DNA of 64,000 nt from Apricaphanius iberus (taxonomy: Eukaryota > Chordata > Actinopteri > Cyprinodontiformes > Aphaniidae): positions 1,302,001 through 1,366,000 of the forward strand of contig JAPXFQ010000831.1 in NCBI GenBank assembly GCA_028564705.1, given 5' to 3'. Made by a program: the position numbers and the translations under genes. Positions 31,952-41,880 of the stretch are shown one piece after another (within the stretch, counting starts at the first letter, position 1; each line of letters starts with the position of its first letter). The notes beneath the pieces are model-generated. The model was not told the DNA's origin. It worked only from the letters and a program-made list of their open reading frames with translations, and ran no database searches.

Positions 31952-33157
31952 CATGCGTGGACAAAATTGTTGGTACCCTTCATTAAATCAAAGAAAAACT
32001 CCTAATGGTCACAGAAATAACTTTAATCTGACAAAAGTAATAATAAATAAAAATTATATAAACGTTGACCAATGAAAGTCAGACATTGCTTTTCATCCAT
32101 GCTTCAACGGAATTATTTAAAAAATAAATGCATGAAACAGGCCTGGACAAAAATGATGGTACCCCTAGAAAAGAATGAAAAGAATGTGACCAAAGGGACA
32201 TGTTAATCCAAGGTATGTCCACTAATCAGCATCCTAGGTGTCTACAATCCTGTAATCACTCAGTGGGCCTATATATAGGACTCCAGGTAGTCACTGTGTT
32301 GTTTGGTGACGTGGTGTGTACCACACTCAATATAAACCAGAGGAAGCAAAGGAAAGAGTTGTCTCAGGAGATGAGAAAGAAAATCATAGACAAGCATGTT
32401 AACTGTAAAGGCTATAAGACCATCTCCAAGCAGCTAGATGTTTCTGTGACTACAGCTGCACATGTCATTCAGTAATGTACGATCCATGGGACTGTAGCCA
32501 ACCTCCCTGGACGTGGCTGCAGGAGGAAAATTGATGACAGATCAAAGAGACGGATAATCCAAATGGTAACAAAAGAGCCTAGAAAGACTTCAAAATAGAT
32601 CCAAGCTGACCTTTATGCTCAAGGCATGGTCTCAGTCGCAGGTCACGGGTCATACAACAAGAAAATGACCCAAAACACACAGCTAAAAACACCCAAGAAG
32701 GGCTAAGAGGAAAACACTGGCCTTCTATGAGCGCTGATCTCAATCCTATTGAGCATCTTTGGAAGGAGCTGAAACATGCAGTCTGGAAAAGGCGCCCTTC
32801 AAACCGGAAACAACTAGAACAGTTTGCTCATGAGGAGTGGGCCAAAATACCTGCTGAGAGGTGCAGAAGTCTCATTGACAGTTACAGGAATCATTTGATT
32901 GCAGTGATTGCCTCAAAAGGTTGTGCAACCAAATATTAAGTTGTGGGTACCATCATTTTTGTCCAGGCCTGTTTCATGCATTTATTTTTTAAATAATTCC
33001 ATTGAAGCATGGATGAAAAGCAATGTCTGACTTTCATTGGTCAACATTTATATAATTTTTATTTATTATTACTTTTGTCAGATTAAAGTTATTTCTGTGA
33101 CCATTATGAGTTTTTCTTTGATTTAATGAAGGGTACCAACAATTTTGTCCACGTCTG
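31952..33157 (+). mobile_element. Tc1-like transposon with IR/DR ends, internally deleted
   Basis: The inverted repeats are about 214 bases each (31952-32165 and 32945-33157). Each holds an outer direct repeat (TGGACAAAATTGTTGGTACC) and an inner one (TGGACAAAAATGATGGTACC), the classic IR/DR layout. TA flanks both ends (31950-31951, 33158-33159). Left and right arms are highly similar, which suggests a fairly young insertion. Total length of 1206 bp is shorter than the usual 1.6 kb because part of the transposase gene is missing. Confidence 0.92.
32347..32939 (+). pseudogene. Defective Tc1-like transposase gene
   Basis: The N-terminal half has a helix-turn-helix typical of Tc1 (E-L-S-Q-E-M-R-K-K-I-I, then Y-K-T-I-S-K-Q-L-D-V-S). 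A stop (TAA) follows H-V-I-Q near 32473 and another (TAG) lies near 32596. After about 32645 the gene jumps to the second half of the catalytic domain, so the first catalytic Asp region is deleted. The second catalytic position reads Q-Q-E-N-D-P-K-H, with Glu in place of the usual Asp. The third motif D-L-N-P-I-E-H-L-W is intact and the C-terminus reaches its normal stop. It cannot encode an active enzyme but could be mobilised in trans through its ends. Confidence 0.9.
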
Positions 33158-33159
33158 TA

Positions 33160-33659
33160 AGTCAATTAATTTTTTGCCATTGGGTTTATATCTAAAATGT
33201 ATGCTTTACTTTTTTTAAATTATTTTTTTTTATCCAAAGCAGTTATGTATGGTTGGTTAGTTGCTCAGAAGTTGCAGCTTCAGTGGCTACCAGGTACTAA
33301 TTCGCTTAGATATTTGATTTAACCAACATATACACAATAAACAAAAGTAAAACGCTCGTTATACATTTACAGTTCCATGGCTGAAGTAGTCTACGCTACA
33401 ATGCTACGGCTGGGCAAAACATAGCACTTAGGCTGGTAGCCGCAGTCACGTTAGGAAAGTCTGTTCCATTTAACTGTTTTCTTTGAACAAGGAAGGACAG
33501 TTTCCTCGTAAGGAAGGTGCCTCGCCTACCCAGGCATTGGTGAGGTGCCTTGACCTTGAAAAACACCCATGGTAGCATAAAGATGACAATTACGTCCAAA
33601 TCCACCCAGAAGGGAATCAAGAGGCCCTTCCGAGGCATTCATAAGTCCAAGGGCAATAC
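33160..33659. other. Right flank of the Tc1 insertion, unassigned
   Basis: See 31701-31949. Contains GGTGCCTCGCCTACCCAGGC near 33517, similar to a motif left of the Tc1 element. No coding capacity recognised. Confidence 0.3.
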
Positions 33660-33882
33660 AAACATGGTAAAATTACAGCGTTTTGGGCAGATTAAACCTT
33701 ATTACAAGCGGTCCTGCCCCGAGCACTCCCGTTCAATGGTTTTCTGTTGATAGAAGAAATGAATATAAATACAGTTTAACGGCTCAGACTGGCTCTAAAA
33801 TTCTCAGGGTGAGTAAGAAAACATAAAATTTGCTAAGAATAAGATCCAGGTTGAACGAAAAAGTCAGAATTCCCCTTCAAAC
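33660..33882. mobile_element. Diverged arm of the long-inverted-repeat element family
   Basis: Shares with 5300-5526, in the same order: ACATGGT, TTGGG, CTTATTACA, CCTGCCCC, GGTGAGTAA, TTTGCTAA-AATAAG, TCCAGGTTGAA and a CCCCTTCAAAC end. Only one arm was found here. It shows the family has at least two members in the window. Confidence 0.65.
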
Positions 33883-35215
33883 TATCACCATGTATTTGCC
33901 AGCAGAGGCACTGGACATAGCAAGTGGACAGACCTTACTGATCAAGCCTTTTCACCAATTACCTTGGCAAATCCCACAGATGTCTGGATGTCAAAAGAAA
34001 TTAGGTTGTTTTTGATCTCACACTACTGCAATGATCTAGTCCGGAAAATTCTCATTGCATATTTTTTAACAATTAAAATTACAATTACTTGCTGGAGAGA
34101 AGTTTGTCACTAAAATTCTACTGCTCATAACAGACGGGATTAAAATATTTTACTGTAATGAAACGTGACACTGCTGGTATATTCAAATTAACACACCATT
34201 GTTCGTAACTGGCTGATAAACGAAGAGATTGTTGACTTTAATTTAGTTTAGTGATAAGATACTGTGAAACATTAAGCTTGTGTTCTCCTATAAACACCAC
34301 ATAGACCAAGGCCTCGAACAGCAGGAAAAAGAGCAGAATGAGAAGAGGAAGTGGAGGAAAGCATAAACAAGTCGGGTCTGGCTGAGCGAGCAAGCTAATT
34401 AACTCGAAAAACTATAAAAATGTAAATTGCAATTTGCTACCGGGGGCATCTAATTAAAGGCAGTGGAATGTTAAGGACCAAATTGAATTTGCTAAAAAAA
34501 AATTGAGGAAAAAATATATGATTTTGCTATATTGTCAGGTATTGTTGGCCTACAGTGGCTTTCAAAAGATCTGTGACAGAGTAGACGGGGAGTGACGTAT
34601 AGATGTTAAAAAGGAGCTGAGAAAGGAAGGAAATGTTAAACTAGGCAAAGCTTGTACAGAGATGGATGAAAAAAAAATTCTGGCGTATTCCTACAAAACA
34701 GTTTGGCCCTTAAAGTGTGACAGTGCAACACCAGAGACGGAAGATGTAATCAGAACCAAATGGTTCTATTAACACTCCACAGGGGCACCACACAGACGTT
34801 TTCGATAAAAAAAAAAAAAAAAAAAGAGATCTGCAACATATCCTCATAAGGTTCATTGTGGCCCTGAAGTTAATTGTGTTAGCTAAATTGGTGGAGTGTA
34901 TGTCTAATACTTTGGTGTAATTATTGTGCATAGAAAATCGTTGTGGTTTATCTCGTTATATCATGTTCTCCGGGCATGCGATTAGTGCACATGGTGTTCG
35001 TTTATGTTTATGGATGGATCTTTGTTTGCATGCAGGTGAATAAATAAATCTTCCCTCATGCATCATTGTTGTAGATAAAAGGTGCTGCTTTTAAATGTTA
35101 GTCTATTTCTCAATCCATAACTGGAGGTTTAAGAAATAAACACACCTTCAGGGTAGAGCGAACCACCCGCGACCACACACACTTAATTTTTTTTCCTCCT
35201 CTGTTTATTTTATAG
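33883..35215. other. Unassigned sequence
   Basis: A pure A run lies at 34807-34825. The segment 34380-34520 is AT-rich with CTAATTAA and TAATTAAAG sites and might be a regulatory element. No gene found. Confidence 0.4.
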
Positions 35216-35431
35216 CTGCACTGCTTTTAATACTTAAGCTGTCATTATGCCAGATGTGTGCAGGAAGGCTGAGGATTCGGTGGCTTTTATCGAGGTAATA
35301 AACAATAATCAGGCGCTTACCCAACAAACAAAAGCAGCCCTACAGAGTTCTCAGTGTGACGTCAAATACATAAGGGTAATGACAGATTTTCTCCTGAAGC
35401 AGAAGGGTTTGGTCATCTGTATTACTGACAT
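35216..35431 (+). CDS. Exon-like cassette, unrecognised 62-residue frame
   Basis: A frame beginning M-P-D-V-C-R-K-A-E-D and ending I-C-I-T-D lies between a long pyrimidine tract with TTTATTTTATAG (acceptor-like, ends 35215) and CATGTAAGT (donor-like). An in-frame stop precedes the Met, so it would be a first coding exon. No domain is recognised. Part of it recurs at 47882 with about 90 percent identity over coding and non-coding parts alike and without excess silent changes, which argues for a repeat rather than a selected gene. Host-exon status is unproven. Confidence 0.25.
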
Positions 35432-35549
35432 GTAAGTTCACAGTTCTTGTTTTGCCAAGGATCGTGAAATAATTTAAACTCGCACCGTGGCTTGTCAAAA
35501 AGACCCTTACATTTGAATGGCAATTAAAGCAGCGTTAGACCCATCCAGT
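35337..35549 (+). repeat. Dispersed cassette, copy A
   Basis: Starts at CCCTACAGAGTT and ends GTTAGACCCATCC just before the GGAT/GATA run. It matches 47882-48062 in order and spacing. An interval of 35 to 40 bases near 35490-35525 is missing in the other copy. Confidence 0.88.
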
Positions 35550-35610
35550 GGATGGATGGATGGATGGATGGATGGATGGATGGATGGATGGATGGATGGA
35601 TGGATGGATG

Positions 35611-35656
<46 letters not shown>
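35550..35656. repeat. Compound (GGAT)n(GATA)n microsatellite
   Basis: About fifteen GGAT units (35550-35612) followed by about eleven GATA units (35611-35656). The same compound order follows copy B of the dispersed cassette. Confidence 0.97.
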
Positions 35657-37818
35657 GAAATTTTAGCTGATAGGAAAAAAACAACTGCTGAATAAATTTA
35701 CAAGATGTAATAAAATCATCCATTCTCTTTTCTGCCTCGCTTTCCTGGTCCAAAGGCGTACTCGTCAATTTTCAGTTTGCTTGCCCAGTAAAAGTTTTAT
35801 ACAAGCAACAGAGAGGAATCGTCTGTCTGTTGCTGACATGAGTTACAAGCTGCAATAAACAAACCTGAGAAAGGTAATAAATTGAGTCAGAATAGGAGCT
35901 TCAGTAACACGTTAACAATAGGTGTCAGGTTGTTCAGGACATGGCAATAATGGGTGTAACATAGGTGAACACATGCCTTCCTGTCCCTTAAGAAATATTT
36001 TTTTAATCTTCTCCAGATTGTGAAAAATAACTGTTTACTTTTTGCAAGAAACTATAAACATAATATTATCGGACTGTCAAGCTTTTGGGACATCTGGCAC
36101 CCTAAAATGTTTGTGTATCGTTCTTCTTTAGTGGCATGTTTGTTCAAAATACTTGTATTTATTTCCACGTGAAAAATCAAGACATTTGTTAAGCAAGGTA
36201 AAAGAAACCAAGCAAACAACAAGATAGTCAAGACTCCAACTAAAGCCTGTGTGAAACAATGATGAAGTTGTGAATACCAAACACTGTCCACCAATTGGCC
36301 ACCCTTGGAAAATGTGATGATAAAAAAGGGTCCAGCTCCAATTTGAGTTCATAAAGGGAACTTTTAAATGGTGACTTATCCAGTGAGAAGAACATGTCTT
36401 GGAACAGTAGCTTTATGATCACGCAAACTGGCAAGGGATTTGAAGGCTCTATGTGGTAATCTCAGTCTACCTGTCATTTATCACAACGGTTAAGATGTTT
36501 TTGACAAAAATTCCAAATACTAAATATCTGGCAGCATTTAAGTAGATGCTGCAATTTCAGCCCCAGCTCTGACCAACATTGTAACTCTGATGCCCACATG
36601 CAGCAGCTCTCCCATTTCTCCAAAACAACCGAGTCCCCAGAACACTTTATGTATGGTTTAAGTCTCACCTTTTGCCACATAATCAGTCACAGTATTACTA
36701 ATAAAGGGCCTACCTGCACAAGAAAAATGTAGCTCTCAAATTGTTATAACAAATTAATTACATTATTTAAATCTACAGTTAGATTTCTCTCAGCATTTTT
36801 TTTTTTGGTGCTTTAAATACATTTTATACTAATGCTCCACATATAATGGTACATATTTAAGTTTAATAACATTTCATTATGATCTGAAAGTCAGCTGACG
36901 GAAGTGACACTATATTGTCATGACATTCAATGTATAAATCTCACAAAACACATGGGTTTGCTTGTTTGTTTTGGAGTTTTGATGCATAAAACAACCCCCG
37001 AAATGAAGTAATGCCTCAGAAACTCTTAGTTCTCAAATGTTGTATCCTCGTAGCTCAGCTGTCAGCAGATCTGTTCAGTAATTTACCTCCTAGAGACCAT
37101 AATGGAGATAATAATGCATTTCTACTAAACATGATCTCATTTCTACTAAACATGATCTCAGTTTTAAACTATACACAAGGTTTTTTGTCCTTGTAGATCT
37201 ATGGTGTCCAACTCTAGTCCTCTAGCATGTTTGTTGAAATGACAAAAGTACCTTCTCAACATTTTAAAAGGTTGTGTCATAGCCGTAATGTGCTTTTTAG
37301 CTGATTAATCTGTATTAAACATGGAATATAACTAAAACATACAAGACATCCTCTCTTTGGTACCAACACTGGACCCTCAGGAACTAATCCTGGAAACCAC
37401 TGGTCATAACCACTAGTTGTAAGAGCACAAAGCCTAGTTTATACAGTACTACTTCATCAGAAAGTTTGCACTCACACGTATTGACAGATACATTTTTCTT
37501 TTGTTCTTCTGTGTTGGTGTGTCAGTGTTGCAAAGCAATTCTCTGCCAGGACAGCAGGGGGTGCATCACAATTACATCTCTGGTGGACGATATTTGATTT
37601 ACTTCAGGTTGTAAACACACATCCACTCAAGGAACAATGACCAACAGAGAAGAAGTTTTGATCTCTGTGGAAAGCTTTTTAATAGAAGTCCAGGTCTTAA
37701 AATACTCTAAAAACACATGTTAACAAACCAAAGTCGTTTGTTTTGTTCTCTATACATTCTAGAGTTCAAAATCACCAAAAGGTCACATTAGATAAACAAC
37801 TGTGCAATATAAAGTATT
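35657..37818. other. Unassigned sequence
   Basis: A 21-bp tandem duplication (ATTTCTACTAAACATGATCTC) lies at 37118-37160. Nothing else recognised; the overlapping minus-strand frames at 36052-36434 have no domain. Confidence 0.45.
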
Positions 37819-38607
37819 CTTCAGAATCAGAAAGGCTTTATTGCCAAACGTTGGGCAAATTTACAACATTAGGACATTTCTTAGATACTTTGTGCAACCA
37901 TACAAAAAAGAAAAACACTCAAATAAAAAACGAAATGTGCTAAACAGATTGATATATACATGAGTGCAGGAATGATCAGTGCAAATCAGACGGGTGCAAA
38001 AAACACAATATGGGTCATCTGACTGAAACAGAGCAGGTGGTAGGAAGAGTCTTAGGGTTATTGTTCATGAGTGCAACAGCAGAGGGGAAGACACTGCTCC
38101 TATGCAGAGAGGTTCTGGTCCGAATGGACTGGAGCCTCCTGTCTGAGAGGAGCAGGTCAAAGAGTCTGTGTCCTTGAGTTATACAGGTCCTGCAGAAATG
38201 GGGTCTGCAGCCAATCAACTTCAACTTCTCAGCAGAGCGCACAACACACTGCAGTATCTGTTTGTCCCTGATGGTGGCGCCAGTGTAGAACTGCATCATC
38301 ATCTTTATTGGCAGGTTGAAGTTTTGAGATCTTTGGTGATGGTGATACCTAGGAAGAGAAATGAGTCCACGGTGGTGATGGGGGTGTCAGTCAGGATGAT
38401 GGGGGAGTGGGGCTCTGTGCTTCCTAAAGTCCACAATAATCTCCACTGTCTTCTGGGCTTTCAGCACCAGGTTTTTGCGGCTACACCAGGACACCAGATA
38501 TTCAGTCTTCATCCTGTGGGAAGACTCATTGCCATCCGAGATGATTTCAATAACAAGGGTGTCATCTGCAAACCGGGAGTCCGAGACATTCTTCCCCAGC
38601 CTCACAT
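37819..38607 (-). pseudogene. L2-like LINE, RT to 3' end, multiply deleted
   Basis: The minus strand encodes F-A-D-D-T (the reverse transcriptase active-site box; the two catalytic Asp are present), then L-V-S-W-C-S-R-K-N-L-V-L and I-I-V-D-F-R-K-H. After two internal deletions it resumes with M-x-Q-F-Y-T, R-S-A-E-K and H-R-L-F-D-L-L. The 3' tail, in plus-strand coordinates 37819-37850, reads TCTTCAGAATCAGAAAGGC and TTTATTGCC, the same tail type as at 3912. Frames are broken, so the copy is inactive. Confidence 0.85.
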
Positions 38608-39114
38608 GCTGCTTCCTGTCTATTGGGAAGCAGCATGTCTATCAGGAAGCAGCATGTGCCCTAAAGCTGAATTGACTAGTAATTAGATTGACTATAGAGG
38701 GAGCTGTTCTAATGAAATAATCTGGGGCTGATGTTGGGTTGACCAATCAAACATGTGCACTCTCTGATCCATTAAATCGATAGTTAAAGAAATGGGCTCT
38801 AGGCTATCTCTCATGGCAGAGTAGAGCCCAATCTGGGCTCAATTTCCACTGGACTGATATTGCTCCATGACATTAAAAACACACTGGATGATGTTTGAAG
38901 GTTCTTGGAAAGGTCTTATGGGGTGCATCAAGAAGATAATGCGCTCGCCTTCACATGTGATGAAGCAGGGGTTTCATTGCAATTTATAGCATGCTATAAA
39001 TGTCCATGGTAAAATGGTGGTTGCCAACCCTACTGTGTGCCAATGCAATCCCATCTTCTCTATTCCTGCTTCAATTTCACAACTAAAATCAAACTATTTG
39101 AAACCCAACCACAA
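38608..39114. other. Unassigned sequence, begins with a small hairpin
   Basis: ATGCTGCTTCC and GGAAGCAGCAT (about 38608-38640) are inverted, and GGAAGCAGCATGT is repeated directly at 38645. The rest is not recognised. Confidence 0.45.
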
Positions 39115-39235
39115 ATCAATCCATGATCTACACCTGTTTATCTTTGCAGGGTCGTAGAAGGGCTGGTGCCTCCAGGGCTCAGGCAGGATACACCCTGGAC
39201 AGGTCTTCAGGCCATAGTGGCATACCCAAACACTT
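39115..39235 (-). mobile_element. Fish SINE 3' part
   Basis: TATCTTTGCAGGGTCGTAG, GGGCTGGTGCCTCCAGGGCT and ACACCCTGGACAGGTC are the inverse of the 3' half of the V-SINE-like element whose 5' half is at 29400-29700. Head missing. Confidence 0.7.
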
Positions 39236-40744
39236 GAACTATTGCATCATGGAGGGGGATTATGTATGGTCTGCAAAAAACATTTCTAAATAAATCACAA
39301 AATTCGAATCCCAAAAAAGTCAGGCATATTCTTACATCTACTGAGGCACTTCCCTAACTTCACTCTGCAAAGGTACACCTTATATTTGAGATTTATATAA
39401 AGTGCTCTGCAGCTCTGTAAGGGGTAAAAACTTGTAACCCATTAGAGAGAAATAATTGTCTCGCTAAAAAATCAGTAAAAAGTAAGGTTGTCTCATATTT
39501 TAGGACATTTTTTTCATGTTTCTTTTTTGAGGATTTTTGTGTGGGGCTACCATAAATAAAAAAGACTGCATTTGAAGCATGTCAATTTTAGAAATATTCT
39601 TTATAAGTTTAACAATTTTCAGAGAAAACAAACACACAAAAAACAAAGCTGATTGAGGAGGAGCACGAGTTTGCAAAAATGACAGTTGATAGTGACAAAA
39701 ACAAAACAAAAAAACCCCACTATTTTTCTTTTTTAATTTATAGCATCTGAGGCCATGAATTTCCACAAACTGTGCTTCAGTTTTACATATTCTTTGTCTT
39801 GGAGAAAAATTATTTATTACAGTAAACAACCTATTAATAAGAAATCAATAGGAGACTCCCAGATGTGTTTTGCACAACGCATTAATGAATTTTTAAAAAC
39901 CCTCTCCTTGAAACAAATTGGAAAACTGAGGAAAGTAAAGTAGCTTGGTGTTTGATGCTTCAAAGAGGTTATGAAGTAAATGAAATGGAAAAAAAAGCTA
40001 AAAATTAGATTTTTGTTTGCACCCAGTCTTAATGATGAAATTGTTTTGTGTGCAAATGTGGAAGCATGCAGCTGAGAGAAAAAAAAAAAGTTTGCTCAGG
40101 AGGAGCGTAGCTATCATGCATCATATTTATAGCTTCTCACATTTCATTTTAATTTGCATTTCTGGTGCTGTTGATATCTGCTCTACATATATTGATGAAA
40201 TATTAGCTTATATTTCATGTTGTCAGGCCTGTTTTCTTTTCATTTAGCTCCAGGTCCCTTTTGTTAGCTCCATAACTGAAACCTGAATATGAATGTCACT
40301 TACTGTTATGGCATCCCAGTTTTTGCTTCCTTTGTCCAATACGCGCTGCATTTCAGATAGACATACATTAAGGCAATAAGAATCTTTAACATTTTTTATA
40401 AATCATATTTCAAAACAAAGAGTAGAACTTACATGCTTTATAAAAAAAACACCTACAATATACAAAACAATGTGCATTACTGTGTAATTTTCCTGAATCA
40501 TTTTTCACTTTTTTACAGTATATTGTGCTTCAAAGGATCAAACTTTTCTAGAATCTTATCAGTTCAGCTATACCTGCAAAGGCGTTCAGATTTACTTGAA
40601 GATGTACATTTTCTGTCTTGTTACAACTAGAAACTTCAACCTGTTATTGTTTGGATTTATAATAGTAGTAGACTATTGAATTGGTGAAAAAACCTAAAGA
40701 AGAATATCCCAAGCTGTTCAGTTTGTGATGTTCAGTCTTAGAGT
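39236..40744. other. Unassigned AT-rich sequence
   Basis: Nothing recognised on either strand. Confidence 0.45.
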
Positions 40745-40960
40745 TCAGCACAAAATGTAAATCTACTAACCCGTGGTCATCCACCTCAAATTGGTTGGCA
40801 GATCACACTGAGCCAGGTTCTGGTTCTGCTTGAGGTTCCTTCCTGTTAAATGGGATTTTTTTCCTCTCCATTATTGCTATATTCATGCTCAGTATGAGGG
40901 ATTACTGTAACACAATGCAAACAATGAAATGACTAAATAACTGAATTGAATTAAAAAATG
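40745..40960 (+). mobile_element. LINE 3' UTR remnant
   Basis: AGCCAGGTTCTGGTTCTGCT, GAGGTTCCTTCCTGTTAAA and GGGATTTTTTTCCTCTCC correspond to a widespread fish LINE 3' UTR, ending in CTGAATTGAATT. Coding part absent. Confidence 0.68.
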
Positions 40961-41059
40961 AACTGAAAGGCAGGGAGAGAAGAGCATTAATCAGAGACAG
41001 ATGGTAGATGTAGAAGAACTTAAGTGATCCACAGCACTGGCTGGAGACATGCGAGGGTT

Positions 41060-41140
41060 GGCAAGGCAATTTTATTTGTATAGCACACTTTCAACTCAAG
41101 GTAATTCAAGGTGCTTTACATGATTCGGTTGTAAAGAAAC
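41060..41140 (-). mobile_element. LINE 3' tail
   Basis: GGCAAGGCAATTTTATTTGT, ATAGCACACTTTCAACTCAA and CAAGGTGCTTTACAT are, on the minus strand, a typical fish LINE end (AATAAAATTGCC). The body is not found upstream on that strand. Confidence 0.65.
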
Positions 41141-41279
41141 TAAACATATGATAAAAAACATGAGAATCAATAAAAGAAAACATTTAGTATTTGATTAAAA
41201 AAAGTTTAACGTTTTTTTTTTTTTTTAAACATGAGAACTTTATGCATGTCTAAAAAATCCCCACAGGAAATGTGTGAAA

Positions 41280-41880
41280 AAAAGTAGATTGATCAAATAG
41301 GATAAAACTTGCCTTTTTCACCTTTAAAGAAAAGAGCTATGTGTGGAGGAAAATGCATCCCTCTGAAAATATAAGCAAGATCATGCTGTGGGAATGTTTT
41401 TTTCAGCATTCGACAGTTGCAAAAGATCTAAAAGTGAGGCGGACGTTCACTTTATGACAAAATGACCGTAAATGTATCGCCAAGCAACACTAGAATGGCT
41501 TAGAAGCATATTCAGGTGTCAAAGTTCAAACTATACTTCAACAGAAAACATGTTGCAAAAGTCTCTGTATCTAGATAAATACATATTCTAGTCTCTAGAT
41601 GTGCAAAGTTAGTAGAGTTAGACCTGCTGCTTTAAATGCAGCAAAACATGGTTCTACAAATTACTGTCTTATGAGGTTGAATGTGAATCAGTGCTCCTCT
41701 ACTTAAAAAAAAAAAAAAAGGAATTAAAATCATCCGTGGTTTTTCTTCCTCGTTTGGTATTTATACACTACTTTGTGTTGTTCCACATAAAATCCCAGTT
41801 AAGCACATTTAGAAGATTTGAGGCATGACACAATCCAAAAAGCTGAATTATTAATACTTTTTTAACTCTTTTGCTTGTTA
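41280..41880 (+). pseudogene. Tc1-like transposon relic, 3' half
   Basis: A decayed transposase C-terminus (GGCGGACGTTCAC, then CTAGAATGGCTTAGA and AGCATATTCAGGTGTC) is followed after a deletion by TCTAGATGTGCAAAG and GGTTCTACAAATTACTGTCT. The terminal region CACTACTTTGTGTTG, ACATAAAATCCCAGTTAAG ends near 41880. The same family is present in the opposite orientation at 63105-64000. No intact catalytic motif remains. Confidence 0.78.

Noticed and set aside
38168..38686. 172-residue plus-strand open frame
   Set aside because: It is antisense to a LINE reverse transcriptase region that reads F-A-D-D-T on the minus strand.
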